This document shows positions 1-10,206 of a stretch of DNA of 64,000 bases, piece after piece; within the stretch, counting starts at the first letter, position 1; every line of letters starts with the position of its first letter. The stretch lies in NCBI GenBank assembly GCA_949775045.1, contig OX459104.1, positions 2,277,929 to 2,341,928 on the forward strand, written 5' to 3'. The notes under the pieces were generated by a model. It saw nothing but the letters and a program-made list of their open reading frames with translations, ran no database searches and was not told the origin of the DNA. This DNA is from Metridium senile. Taxonomy: Eukaryota; Cnidaria; Anthozoa; Actiniaria; Metridiidae. The translations under genes were made by a program, and so were the position numbers.

Positions 1-800
1 GCAATCTTTCATCCAATCATGGCGCGTGTTATATGAAGAACTAGAGCATAGGCCGAAACGGCCACCAGCATGTAACGCCTTGTTAATTTTCGATATCGTG
101 ATTGCTTTTGCAAAGAAAATCGATGGATTTTTGCTGTGAAAATGTAAAATTTATGGCGAAAATGATTACATGCATCTTCTGTGGTAAGAAAAAACATATT
201 TTATTGATTTATTGATCAAAATTTGTGAAAATTATGCGCCATTATGCGCTTTTTCAAGATGAATCGGCGCATAATTTAATTTCGGGAGCCCTGTACGACC
301 TGTACTGAATGAACATTCCACGTGACTTTGGGCTTCCTGTGTTCGTTCCCAAAGCATCATGGGGGACTAAAACGCGACATGATACATAGATAGATACATA
401 GATAGATACATAGATTGACGAAACGGTAGAACTAAAGTCGGGCCGCCTATGGCTAGCCCGACTAATAATGACATTAAAATTAAGTATGTGTAAACATTTT
501 ACTATTATAGTGATATTTCGGTCATTAACCGATAACCGGCCGATAACCTTCATCAGAAATACATTGATTATGCGTTCACATGCAAATATATTAGTTGAGC
601 AGTCCTATGGGGATTGACTAACCCTGTTCATTTAAGGAGGGCTTTTGTTGTTTTATAAATAGCGCCTCTACGATCTTCCTATTAAAATTGAAGGTATCAA
701 ATTACAACGTTTTTGTTTCATTCTGAAACTATCATCAGGTAAAACTTAATTCTGCTTTTTAGATAACTCTCAAAATAACGAGAAAAGAAAAGGCGTAACG
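1..800. other. Intergenic, no gene recognised
   Basis: No coding signal is visible on either strand. A short GATA-type microsatellite (TAGATACATAGA units) lies at about 378-414. The rest is AT-rich unique-looking sequence. Confidence 0.5.
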
Positions 801-804
801 AAGC

Positions 805-1700
805 CCTCGACTTAAATTCTATTTCCAGTGTGGCTTGGATTATTGTGAAGTGATCCTATTAGAAACACTTGACTTATGACTTCGATATCTTTGGCATTAA
901 GTTCAAGTTCATATTATACATTTATACTTTGAAAAACACTGAACTTTGATATATAGGAATCGAGACAGCCTCCTACGCAGGGAGTCTGGGACAGCCTCCT
1001 CTCTGTGGGAGTCTGGGAAAGAAGTAAAGAGCATAACAAAGGAAGCCCAGCTCTCGACTTTAGTTCTATTACAAGTGTGGCTTGGATTATTGTGAAGTGA
1101 TCCTATTAGAAACACTTGACTTATGACTGCGATATCTTTGGCATGAAGTTCAAGTTCATATATTTACTTTGAAAAACACTGAGCTTGCTACTGCGATATG
1201 TTTAGCATGAAGTTCAAGTTCATATTATTAATTCATACTTAGCTTAGAAAAACAAATTGAAACTAGCGAGTAAACAAGTATAGGCTGCGTCGGTGTTTGA
1301 TATAAACAATAGGTAATAGAATGAAATTTGTAACACCGTAAAAAATAGAAATAGAAACTAGCGAGTAAACTAGTATAGGCTGTGTCGGCGTTTGATATAA
1401 ACGATAGGTAATAGAATGAAATTTGTAACACCGTAAAAAATAGAAATAGAAACTAGCGAGTAAACTAGTATAGGCTGTGTCAGTGTTGATATAAACGATA
1501 GGTAATAGAATGAAATGTGTTACACCGTAAAAAATGTTGACTTAACTTTACTGACGTTTCGAGCCTTAGCCCTTCGTCGGAGTTAAAAAGGAAAAACACT
1601 GAACTTTGATATATAGGAATCGAGACAGCCTCCTCCACAGGGATCTCTCTGTGGGAGTCTGGGAACGAAGAAAAGACCGTAAAAAAGGAAGCCCAAATTT
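805..1700. repeat. Partly duplicated repeat block with a 3-copy ~100-bp tandem
   Basis: A segment of about 100 bp (core GTGGCTTGGATTATTGTGAA) occurs at about 828 and again at about 1076. A second unit containing CGAGACAGCCTCCT occurs at about 960 and 1621. Between them, about 1240-1540, are three tandem copies of a unit containing ACTAGCGAGTAAAC and GATATAAACGATAGG. This unit belongs to the dispersed hairpin family also seen at 4238, 4586, 7118, 31230 and 36860. Confidence 0.6.
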
Positions 1701-2289
1701 AGAGAAAAAGAGAAAATTTCAGCCTACCTAATTCAATAGAAACACAAAGTACTCCAAGTTAAATAATGCATGAAGCTTACAAAGAATACAACTGGTTTTC
1801 CGTACACGGAAAATTAAGGAGCTGGAAAAAAGTCTACGTTATTCAATAGACACACAAAAGACTATTATTCAAAGAATAGAACAAAGCTAACAATTAAAGA
1901 ATACAATACTGAGATTTCCAAATGGAGGTACGTGCAAAATATATGATTAATGTTTCATGGACTACTTTCTAAACATATAATCTCCATGTTGCTATTTTGT
2001 TTGTTTTTAATTTTTTATTTTGCGCAAATGCAGATTACTCATCGCAGGCCACATTCTATTATTTGATGATGTGCGTGTAAAAATATTGCACATGGTTGAA
2101 TTAACTCCCAAGAGTGGTTTGCATCTCGCAATGTGTAAGTAGGTAAAAATTTGCATATATAAAGTGTATCTTGTCAGCCATTTTTCAAAGTAGAGTCTTG
2201 TCGCCTAGAAATATCAAACGTATTCCGCGAAAAGATTTGGAGGTTACGACAATGGTTTTGTAAGTGTATGAATTTCTTTTTACTAATTC

Positions 2290-2700
2290 ACTTGTTTCCA
2301 TAAAAATACTAACGCAGTCCAAACTAGTTTAACCGCTAGTTATCGTGCATATTTTACTCAAATTGTTTCCTTACAAACAACGATCAATTCGACGCAGTCC
2401 ACACTAGTTTACTCACTAGAATAGCGCATTTTTGCTCCAATAGTTTCTTACAAACATCTTTAACACAACAACTCTAGCCACTGTTTTGCGTCTGAAGAAT
2501 TTCATTCGTCATGCCATGACACCGACGCAGTTCAAGTGCTAGCTCAATTCCCGCCAAGGGCATATGCTATTTTTCTCATGTATCTGATAGTTCAAGTGTT
2601 AGTTCAAGTGCTAGTTTATTTCTCTGTTATTTGTCGTACTTTAAAGCTCAAGTGGATCCTTAAAAACACCCACGCAGCACACGCTAGTTTAACCGCTATA
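2290..2700. repeat. Degenerate copies of the GCAGTCCACACTAGTTTA repeat
   Basis: The motif CGCAGTCCAMACTAGTTTA followed by an ACCGCTAGTTATCG-type segment occurs at about 2313 and 2394, and more weakly at about 2673. It is the unit that is cleanly tandem (70 bp) at 57290-57530. Confidence 0.5.
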
Positions 2701-3221
2701 GGATCGTATCATTGTCAACAAACACAGCTAATGTACAATCAAATATGTATTTCCAAACATACAGCTATTTGCATAAAGGTTGTAGTTTCGAAGATAACCA
2801 TATATAGACATATCTATTAAATGATATGCACTTCTTAAGGATACGGTCCACGTTCGCGGGGTGCTCTCAGCCAAAATTTACTTTTTTGATAACTACGAGA
2901 GTTAGGAAGGAATACTATTTTTGAAAAATATATTTTGGCAAGCATTTTAGTCATGCAAACAACACCCGAATAAAGCAGTGTTTTCGGTTCTGCATCTCAT
3001 TACATTTGTGTATAAGTTTATAAATGTGTACCACACCTTTATGCAATTGACTGTACAAGGTTGCTTGTCTATTTTTTAAGGTGACCACTCCTTTTTACAG
3101 TATTCCTTATATTGGCTTACTATGCATATTTTAAATCTTTTTCGCATTTTTATCGTTTCTGCGTTGGCGTTTTTGCGCGAATTATATATAGACAAATACT
3201 TTTACATGGGCTAAAAATAGA

Positions 3222-3515
3222 AACGTAAAAATAGAATCAAATTGCTACTGTGTAATAGAGCGCAAATACTATATCCATGAAATAGAATCAAATTGCTACT
3301 GTGGAATACAGCGCAAACACTATATCCATGAAATAGAATTAATTTGCTACTATGAAATAGAGCGCAAACACTATATCCATGAAATATATAATCAGATTGC
3401 TACTGTGGAGTAGAGCGCAAACACTATATTCATGAAATAGAATTAAATTTCTACTGTGGAAAAAAGCGCAAACACTATATCCATGAAATATAATTAAATT
3501 GCTACTGTGGAATTT
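3222..3515. repeat. 51-bp tandem repeat, about 6 copies
   Basis: The unit contains AATCAAATTGCTACTGTG and GCGCAAACACTATATCCATG. The period is close to 51 bp, so it reads open as a 17-residue repeat on the minus strand. It belongs to the same family as the 14-copy array at 56425-57180 and a two-copy inverted relative at 9361-9475. I see no evidence that it is coding. Confidence 0.75.
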
Positions 3516-3753
3516 GTTTTGCAATAACAATTCATGGTTTTGCAATAATTGTAGTCTTGAATCCCAAAACTATCTATAGCGGCATCTCTTGTAAAGCAAC
3601 AAGATTTTCCTTGTCCTGGTAAAACTCACCAGAAAGATGATTCCACGAAGAACTGCTTGAGCCTGTTAAAACACACAAGAAATACAAGTTATTACATAGG
3701 ATTCTCAATCACGCGTGTCACTTGTTGTAGTGTTAATCTCTACTTAACGTGGA

Positions 3754-3977
3754 CAATGTTACAGCTCGACGCGCAAAAGTATGACCACATATAATGTATT
3801 CGCATACTTCTATGCACGGGAGTTTGTACTTTAAACAGACACATTTGATGTGAAGTTGTCTGATTTTACCAAATAAGGTGTGTTAAACCTCGTTTCGCAG
3901 CATAAAGTCCGTTCATAGAAGTATGCGAATATATTAAAAGTGGTCATACTTTTGCGCGTCGCGCTGTAATGACATTG
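3754..3977. mobile_element. MITE with ~60-bp terminal inverted repeats
   Basis: The left arm begins CAATGTTACAGCTCGACGCG and continues through CAAAAGTATGACCAC and ATTCGCATACTTCTATG. The right arm is its near-complete reverse complement, ending GCGTCGCGCTGTAATGACAT. About 90 bp of non-coding sequence separates the arms. The element is non-autonomous and I cannot assign its superfamily. Confidence 0.8.
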
Positions 3978-4237
3978 ACGGAACACTATTAAATGCGCCT
4001 TTTGCCTACGATGCTTACAATCGGTAGGCCAGGCAGGCCAGGCAAACGGAGGTTCACTTATAGAGTGCTTGCACCGAATTCTTAAGAAACATTATAACGT
4101 CGATTAGAGCGAAAACATTAAAACCATGAAGTAAAACCACAATATTTGTTTTTTAATGGCTTGTATTCAGTGACTGGAGCTCTTTAGTCACTATCACACA
4201 AAAGAACAGTTTATGAAACATTTTTTTTACACCGACG

Positions 4238-4370
4238 AAGGGCTAAAGCTCGAAACGTCAGTAAAGTTAAGTCCACATTTTTTACGGTGTTACAAATTTC
4301 ATTCTATTACCTATCGTTTATATCAAACACCGACGCAGCCTAGACTAGTTTACTCGCTAGTTTCCATACA
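4238..4370 (+). mobile_element. Dispersed hairpin-family copy (GACGAAGGGCTAAAGC)
   Basis: The copy contains GACGAAGGGCTAAAGCTCGA, then AACGTCAGTAAAGTTAAGTC, TTTTTTACGGTGTTACAAAT, ACCTATCGTTTATATCAAAC and CTAGTTTACTCGCTAGTTTC. The same ordered blocks recur at 4586-4705 (+), 1240-1590 (-), 7118-7268 (-), 31230-31441 (+, complete with its inverted arm) and 36860-37000 (-). Confidence 0.65.
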
Positions 4371-4585
4371 TAACCTACAATTGAATTTTTGTCTCAAGCA
4401 TACTCAATCAATTTCTGTTAATCGTTGCATGGATTTTCTTCTGGATTTTCGCAACTAGAAGTACATATCCACGCCTTTTTTGAGTTGCAGCCTATACTCT
4501 TCTACTCGCAAAGCAAATACAAGCGCCAACACAAACTATACCTTTGCTAAATTCTCTAAACTTTGACACCAACGAAGGTGGAAAT

Positions 4586-4705
4586 CTCGAAACGTCAGTA
4601 AAGTTAAGTCAACATTTTTTACGGTGCTACAAATTTCATTCTATTACCTATCGTTTATATCAAACACCGACGCAGCCTATACTAGTTTACTCCCTAGTTT
4701 CTATT
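4586..4705 (+). mobile_element. Dispersed hairpin-family copy
   Basis: This is a second copy of the 4238-4370 sequence, 350 bp downstream in the same orientation. It ends 16 bp before the donor of the signal-peptide exon at 4721-4823, so it lies in that exon's downstream intron. Confidence 0.65.
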
Positions 4706-4720
4706 TATCTCTCAACTTAC

Positions 4721-4823
4721 TTGAAATCACTTTTCCTTGTGCATTAGGCTTCTTTGACCCAGTTGCGTTCCAAACCAGCACCCCAAGCCCCAACGCGAAA
4801 ATCAAAGTGAAATTTCTTGCCAT
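4721..4823 (-). CDS. First coding exon of an unidentified secreted protein (partial gene)
   Basis: Reading leftward from the ATG at 4823, the exon encodes a typical signal peptide: MARN, then a hydrophobic core (FTLIFALGLGVLVW), then NATGSKKPNAQGKVIS. It ends in codon phase 1 at a consensus donor (CAA|GTAAGT). A TATATAA box lies about 50 bp upstream of the ATG, the same spacing as in the two complete secreted-protein genes of this window, though the peptide is not similar to theirs beyond being a signal sequence. I find no later exon between 1 and 4720, so the rest lies outside the window or was not recognised. Function unknown. N19 lies in an N-A-T sequon, but inside or next to the signal region. 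Confidence 0.5.
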
Positions 4824-4871
4824 TTTTGTCGCAAATCTCCGCAGTTAACACAACTTATGCGACGTCAGTGT

Positions 4872-4879
4872 TTATATAA
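4872..4879 (-). promoter_or_regulatory. TATA box of the 4721-4823 exon
   Basis: TATATAA on the minus strand about 50 bp upstream of the ATG. A CRE-like GACGTCAG lies about 10 bp closer to the gene. Confidence 0.45.
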
Positions 4880-5334
4880 GTACTCAGAGTAGTTACCCCC
4901 CGAGGCGAAGGCGAAGTTTCTCGAGTGGATCACTGCACAAAATGCTCTTCCGTTTAAAATATGCTTAAGAGATTAACATCCTAACTAGGATATTTTCAGT
5001 GCAGTATTTACGGGTGTTTAGTTTCTCATCAATATTGCACGCTGTTGAGTGCGATATGACAGTACGTTATAATCATTATGACGTCAGCGACCTCGTACTG
5101 GACAATAGTGAATAGTGAGTGAGTCTCCGCTGGGTACATAGTGTTTTAAGTTGTTTTTGAATGCCTGATCGATATGGAATGGGTCACCTGGTGGGAGAGT
5201 TATTAAGACTACGGACCAACCACCGGGTAGGGTTATTTAAGAGACCTTTGTTTATCGAATTGTTTCTTAAAATAACACAACTGTAGGTTGTTACATTTAC
5301 TCAGAAATTTATTCATTTATTAATCATTAATACT

Positions 5335-5830
5335 TTTATTCATTCATTCATTCATTCATTCATCCATTCATTCATTCATTCATTCATTCATTCATTCATT
5401 CATTCATTCATTCATTCATTCATTCATTCATTCATTCATTCATTCATTTTTTTTTTCATTCATTCATTCTTTTGTTCACTGATTCATTCATCAATTCATC
5501 TATCTATCCATTCATTCATTCATCTATTCATTCATCTTTTTATTTATTTATTTTTTATTTTTTTTTATTTATTTTTATTGACAATTATAACAGAATAGCA
5601 TATTTACAATTGATAATATTATATACTTGATATTATAATTACAATGATTAATTAATTACAATACAAAAATATGAAGAAAAAAAATAACCTAAAAAAATAA
5701 TAATAATAATAAGGCAAAAAAAGAAAAGAGAAGAACAACTGGAAAAAACAATTCATTCATCTATTCATTCATCTATCCATCCATTCATTCATTCATTCAT
5801 CTATCCATTCATTCATTCATTATAAGGCTA
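5335..5830. repeat. (ATTC)n / (ATCC)n microsatellite interrupted by an AT-rich LINE-tail-like segment
   Basis: Long ATTC tetranucleotide tracts run from 5335 to 5545 and 5750 to 5822. The segment at 5560-5710 contains, on the minus strand, TATTATCAATTGTAAAT, also present in the 3' untranslated tail of the LINE remnant at 15340-16108. It may be a second LINE tail in inverted orientation. Confidence 0.7.
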
Positions 5831-5954
5831 CCTGGCTCGATTAACGTTAAGTTATTCCAGGTATCCTGTACCTATTTCTCAGGCTAACCTGAAACTAAAT
5901 TGAAACAAACTGATATGAACTGATATATGTATATATATATATATTTATCATAAA

Positions 5955-6330
5955 AATATAGTACAAAAATTCACATTTATATATAATAATTATTACATTT
6001 CTATTTATTTCATTATTTATCAAATTAGTTTTGTAATTAGCTTGTATACATATGTAATTTTCTATTCATACATTAGCAATCTATTTATAATTGATATTCA
6101 ATAAGTATTTATAATAATACATAGTACAAAAATTCACATTTATATATAATAATTATTACATTTCTATTTATTTAATTATTTATCAAATTAGTTTTGTAAA
6201 TAGCTTGTATACATATGTAATTTTCTATTTATACATTAACAATCTATTTATAATAAATATTCAATATGTATTTATATATATATATATATTTGTAAATATC
6301 TTTAGATTCAAAGGTGCAAATAAATCTGTC
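5955..6330 (+). repeat. 163-bp tandem duplication ending in a LINE/SINE-like tail
   Basis: ATAGTACAAAAATTCACATT recurs at about 5957 and 6120, giving two ~163-bp AT-rich copies. They are followed by TCAAAGGTGCAAATAAA and a (TCTG)n tail at about 6328. A short 3' end plus a tetranucleotide tail is typical of CR1/RTE-type LINE or SINE 3' ends. No coding part remains. Confidence 0.5.
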
Positions 6331-6344
6331 TGTCTGTCTGTCTG

Positions 6345-6785
6345 TCATTCATCCATCTATTCATTCATTCATCTATTCATTCATTCATTCATTCATCCAT
6401 CTATTCATTCATTCATCTATTCATTCATCTATCCATTCATTCATTCATTCATTCATTCATCCATCTATTCATTCATTCATCTATTCATTCATTCATCTAT
6501 CCATCCATTCATCCATCCATTCATCTATTCATTAATTATCCATTCATCCATCCATTCATCCATCCATTCATCTATTCATTAATTATCCATTCATTCATCC
6601 ATTCATCTATTCATTAATTATCCATTCATCCATCCATTCATCCATCCATTCAACTATTCATTAATTATCCATTCATCCATCCATTCATCCATCCATTCAT
6701 CTATTCATTAATTATCCATTCATCCATCCATTCATCCATCCATTCATCTATTCATTAATTATCCATTCATTCGTTCGTCAACAAA
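6345..6785. repeat. (ATTC)n/(ATCC)n tract with ~90-bp higher-order unit
   Basis: ATTC/ATCC tetranucleotides. From about 6530 a higher-order unit containing CTATTCATTAATTATCCATT repeats about five times. The open frames rich in I-H-S-F are products of the repeat, not genes. Confidence 0.85.
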
Positions 6786-7117
6786 TAATCAGTCATTTAT
6801 TGCTTCGTTTTCATTCGCTTCTGTATTGATTCATTCATTGTTTCGTCATTTCATTTCATTTCCCCTTTTTCTTAAAAATTGGTGTATGTATGTGTGTGGT
6901 ATTCTGCTGCTATAGTTTCCGTGCTAGTAGCCTGACAGGAGTCCCATAGTGTTCATACAGTTATGATGTTTATTGTCTTGGTACTGCTGTGTTAAATTGT
7001 GTTTTATCGCTGCAGTAGGTTCCGTTTAAAGTCATGCTAAACATCAGACTCTTAGTTATCTTGTTACTGTTCTTTGCTACAAATAAGACAGAGGATGCAT
7101 ACACTTAATATTCAAAA

Positions 7118-7268
7118 TAAATGGAAACTAGCGAGTAAACTAGTATAGGCTGCGTCCGTGTTTGATGTAAACGATAGGTAATTGGAATGAAATTTGTAAC
7201 AACGTAAAAAATGTTGACTTAACTTTTCTGACCCGTACGTTTTGAGCTTTAGCCCTTCGTCGGAGTAA
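7118..7268 (-). mobile_element. Dispersed hairpin-family copy, minus orientation
   Basis: Blocks ACTAGCGAGTAAACTAGTAT, TTGATGTAAACGATAGGTAA, TAACAACGTAAAAAATGTTG and GAGCTTTAGCCCTTCGTCGG occur in the family order, reverse orientation. It lies about 100 bp left of the orphan exon of copy C. A related copy sits at the equivalent side of copy B's exon 1 (36860-37000). Confidence 0.65.
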
Positions 7269-7365
7269 AAGGGAGACTCACACACACACTCACTACCTCT
7301 ATGTTAAATATTTTAGCACACAACTATGAACATTTAAGCAAAAAGAAAACAATAATGTATCTTAC

Positions 7366-7442
7366 TTTGATGGGGTGTCTTCCCCCCTGCCTTGGGACGC
7401 AGCCACAGCAACGAAAAGAAGAAGAACAGCTAATGACTTCAT
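7366..7442 (-). pseudogene. Orphan exon 1 of the tandem secreted-protein family (copy C)
   Basis: The ATG at 7442 opens a signal peptide almost identical to copy A's exon 1: MKSLAVLLLF, then VAVAASQGRG. It ends at a GTAAGA donor conserved with copy A. Two oddities suggest a remnant. The 5' leader matches copies A and B only for about 15 bp (through GTTGATTCGAT) and then diverges, so the TATA box and leader are lost. The exon is 77 bp against 76 and 73 in A and B, so it ends in phase 2 rather than phase 1 and would be out of frame with a family exon 2. No exon 2-7 is found to its left. It could be the start of a diverged gene extending beyond the window. Confidence 0.65.
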
Positions 7443-7544
7443 TTTCAGTTGATTCGATCATGGATAATAAAACACACTGGTTACGTGGACTCATTGCACG
7501 TTTTTTAAAGACATATTTCTATGTATATCTACCACAACAACAAC

Positions 7545-7870
7545 TTGTTATGGTCATATAACACAAACACGTACAACCAAAATATGCTATGAATAAATCG
7601 ATAACAAGAGAAGAAATACCGACATCCTTTGCAGGCTTTAGAGTGTGGACTGTAGCATTGATTGTTATGTTCATATAACACAAACACGTACAACCAAAAT
7701 ATGCTATGACGATAAATCGATAGCAAGGGAAGAAATACCGACATCCTTTGCAGACTTTAGAGTGTGTACCGTGGATTTGTTTGTGACAACGATTATTGAA
7801 ATAGGTGTATATCAAAAAATAGAAATCAATGCATCCACAGTAACTCACTGCAAAATTAAACTGATAAGTG
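7545..7870 (-). repeat. 117-bp tandem repeat, ~2.5 copies, inverted relative to 13895-14600
   Basis: Two adjacent units contain CACAAACACGTACAACCAAA, TATGCTATGA, a TAAATCGATA core and GACATCCTTTGCAG. They are the reverse complement of the units in copy A's intron 1. Period about 117 bp, so frames read through on both strands. Confidence 0.75.
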
Positions 7871-7930
7871 GTCACCCAAATAATTCAATTGATATCCAAT
7901 ATGTGTTTGACGCAAGGCATTAAGTTAAAA

Positions 7931-8027
7931 ATTGAAGATTACGTTTCTTCTGTGTTATGATTTATTATGAAATAGATACCAAGCTTTCGGCCATCATAAC
8001 GCAGAAGAAACGTACGTAATCTTCAAT
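7931..8027. mobile_element. Short hairpin MITE
   Basis: ATTGAAGATTACGTTTCTTC at the left is answered by GAAGAAACGTACGTAATCTT at the right, with TGTTATGA/TCATAACG extending the arms around a ~30-bp loop. It lies just 3' of copy A's stop codon. Confidence 0.7.
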
Positions 8028-8106
8028 TATTAATTCAATTGATGTTTATAAAATATAGAAAGAAACAAGATAACACAAGATTTAAACGTTTAATGTTTTT
8101 GAGTTT

Positions 8107-9886
8107 TTAGGCTACTACAGCGGGACATTTAATTGTGTAAGGCAACCTCATGTAGACATGTTGGGTGGTCAGCGGTCCTGCTGTGGTCAGACACTTGGGA
8201 AGAGTCTCATCGCGGAAAAAGTACTGAAAAACAATGAACATACAATGTAAGATTATGGTTGAAAATGATGATGATGCATCTGGTGTTGGCGATGATGATA
8301 GTAATAATGATGATGATGATGATGATAATAATAGTAATAATGATGATGATGATGATAGTAATAATAATGGTCATGATGATGATGATGATAGTAATAATGA
8401 TGATGATGATGATAATAGTAATAATGATGATGATGATGATGATGATAGTAATAATGATGATGATGATAATAGTAATAATAATAATGATAATGATGATAAT
8501 AGTAATAATGATGATGATGATAGTAATAATGATGATGATGATAGTAATAATGATGATGATGATAATAGTAATAATGATGATGATGATAGTAATAATGATG
8601 ATGATGATAATAGTAATAATGATGATGATGATAATAGTAATAATGATGATGATGATAATAGTAATAATGATGATGATGATAATAGTAATAATGATGATGA
8701 TGATAGTAATAATGATGATGATGATAATAGTAATAATGATGATGATGATAATAGTAATAATGATGATGATGATAATAGTAATAATGATGATGATGATAAT
8801 AGTAATAATGATGATAATGATAGTAATAACATTGATTATCATGATGATAGTAGTAATGATAGTGATGGTGGTGACAATAATAATAATGATTATGATAATA
8901 ATAATGATGATGATAATAATGATGATGATGATAATAATAATGATGATGATAATAATAATGATGATGATAGTAATAATGATGATAATGATGATAGTAATAA
9001 TGATGATGGTGATGTTGATGATAGTAATAATCATGGTGATGATGACAGTAATGTTGATCAATACTTGTATCAATACATAATAATCTTCGATCATATTTGA
9101 ACCCAATAGAGTTAAAAAGTGATCTAATATCTTAGCAGAGTTATGCACTAAAATATTTAACGTAGAGGTAGTGAGTGTGAATGCGAGTCTCCCAAAAACA
9201 CTAAAACCATGAAATTAAAACAAAATAGTTACTAACTAATAGTTTTTATTTAGTGACTATTTAGTCAGTATCACTCAAACATCAACTGAAATACTAAGAA
9301 AACAATACCTCGTTGCAACTTTACTTGTCTTTGATAGTGACTAATAGTCACTAAATAAGAACTATTACACAGTAGCAATTTGATTCTATTTCATGGATAT
9401 AGTGTTAGCGCTCTATTAAATATACACAGTAGCAATTTGATTCTATTTCATGGATATAGTGTTAGCGCTCTATCGAACTAGTTTAATTTACTACGTTTTA
9501 ACAATTTATGACATTTTAAAAGTATTACATTGAATTGATTTGGCGTTGGGTATTCATATCTGGCCATTGTGCTGTTGATCTGACCGTTTGTGTTCCAACC
9601 GAAGCCATCTAGTCTCTTGTTGTTGTAGAGGAGGAAGACTGGGTAGAAATCATTGCAGTCCATGCACCGAGAGATGTTGTACCAGTAGTGCTGACCTTCA
9701 AAACAAATACTAATAGTAAGTGGTGTTGATAATGATGATGATGATGATGATGATGATGAAATGATGATGATGATGATGATGATAAAGATGATGATGGTGA
9801 TGATAATGATAATGATAATGATGATGATGATGATGGTGATGATAATGATAATGATAATGATGATGATGATGATGATGATGATGATA

Positions 9887-9924
<38 letters not shown>

Positions 9925-9925
9925 A

Positions 9926-9984
<59 letters not shown>

Positions 9985-9992
9985 AATGATGG

Positions 9993-10068
<76 letters not shown>

Positions 10069-10153
10069 AATGATAATGATGATGATGATGATGATAATGA
10101 TGATAAAGATGATAAAGATGATGATGATGATGATGATGATAATGATAATGATA

Positions 10154-10206
<53 letters not shown>

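Noticed and set aside
6205..6582. Ile-His-Ser-Phe rich frames (also at 51280, 52095, 60759-61236)
   Set aside because: Tetranucleotide ATTC/ATCC repeats translated in frame.
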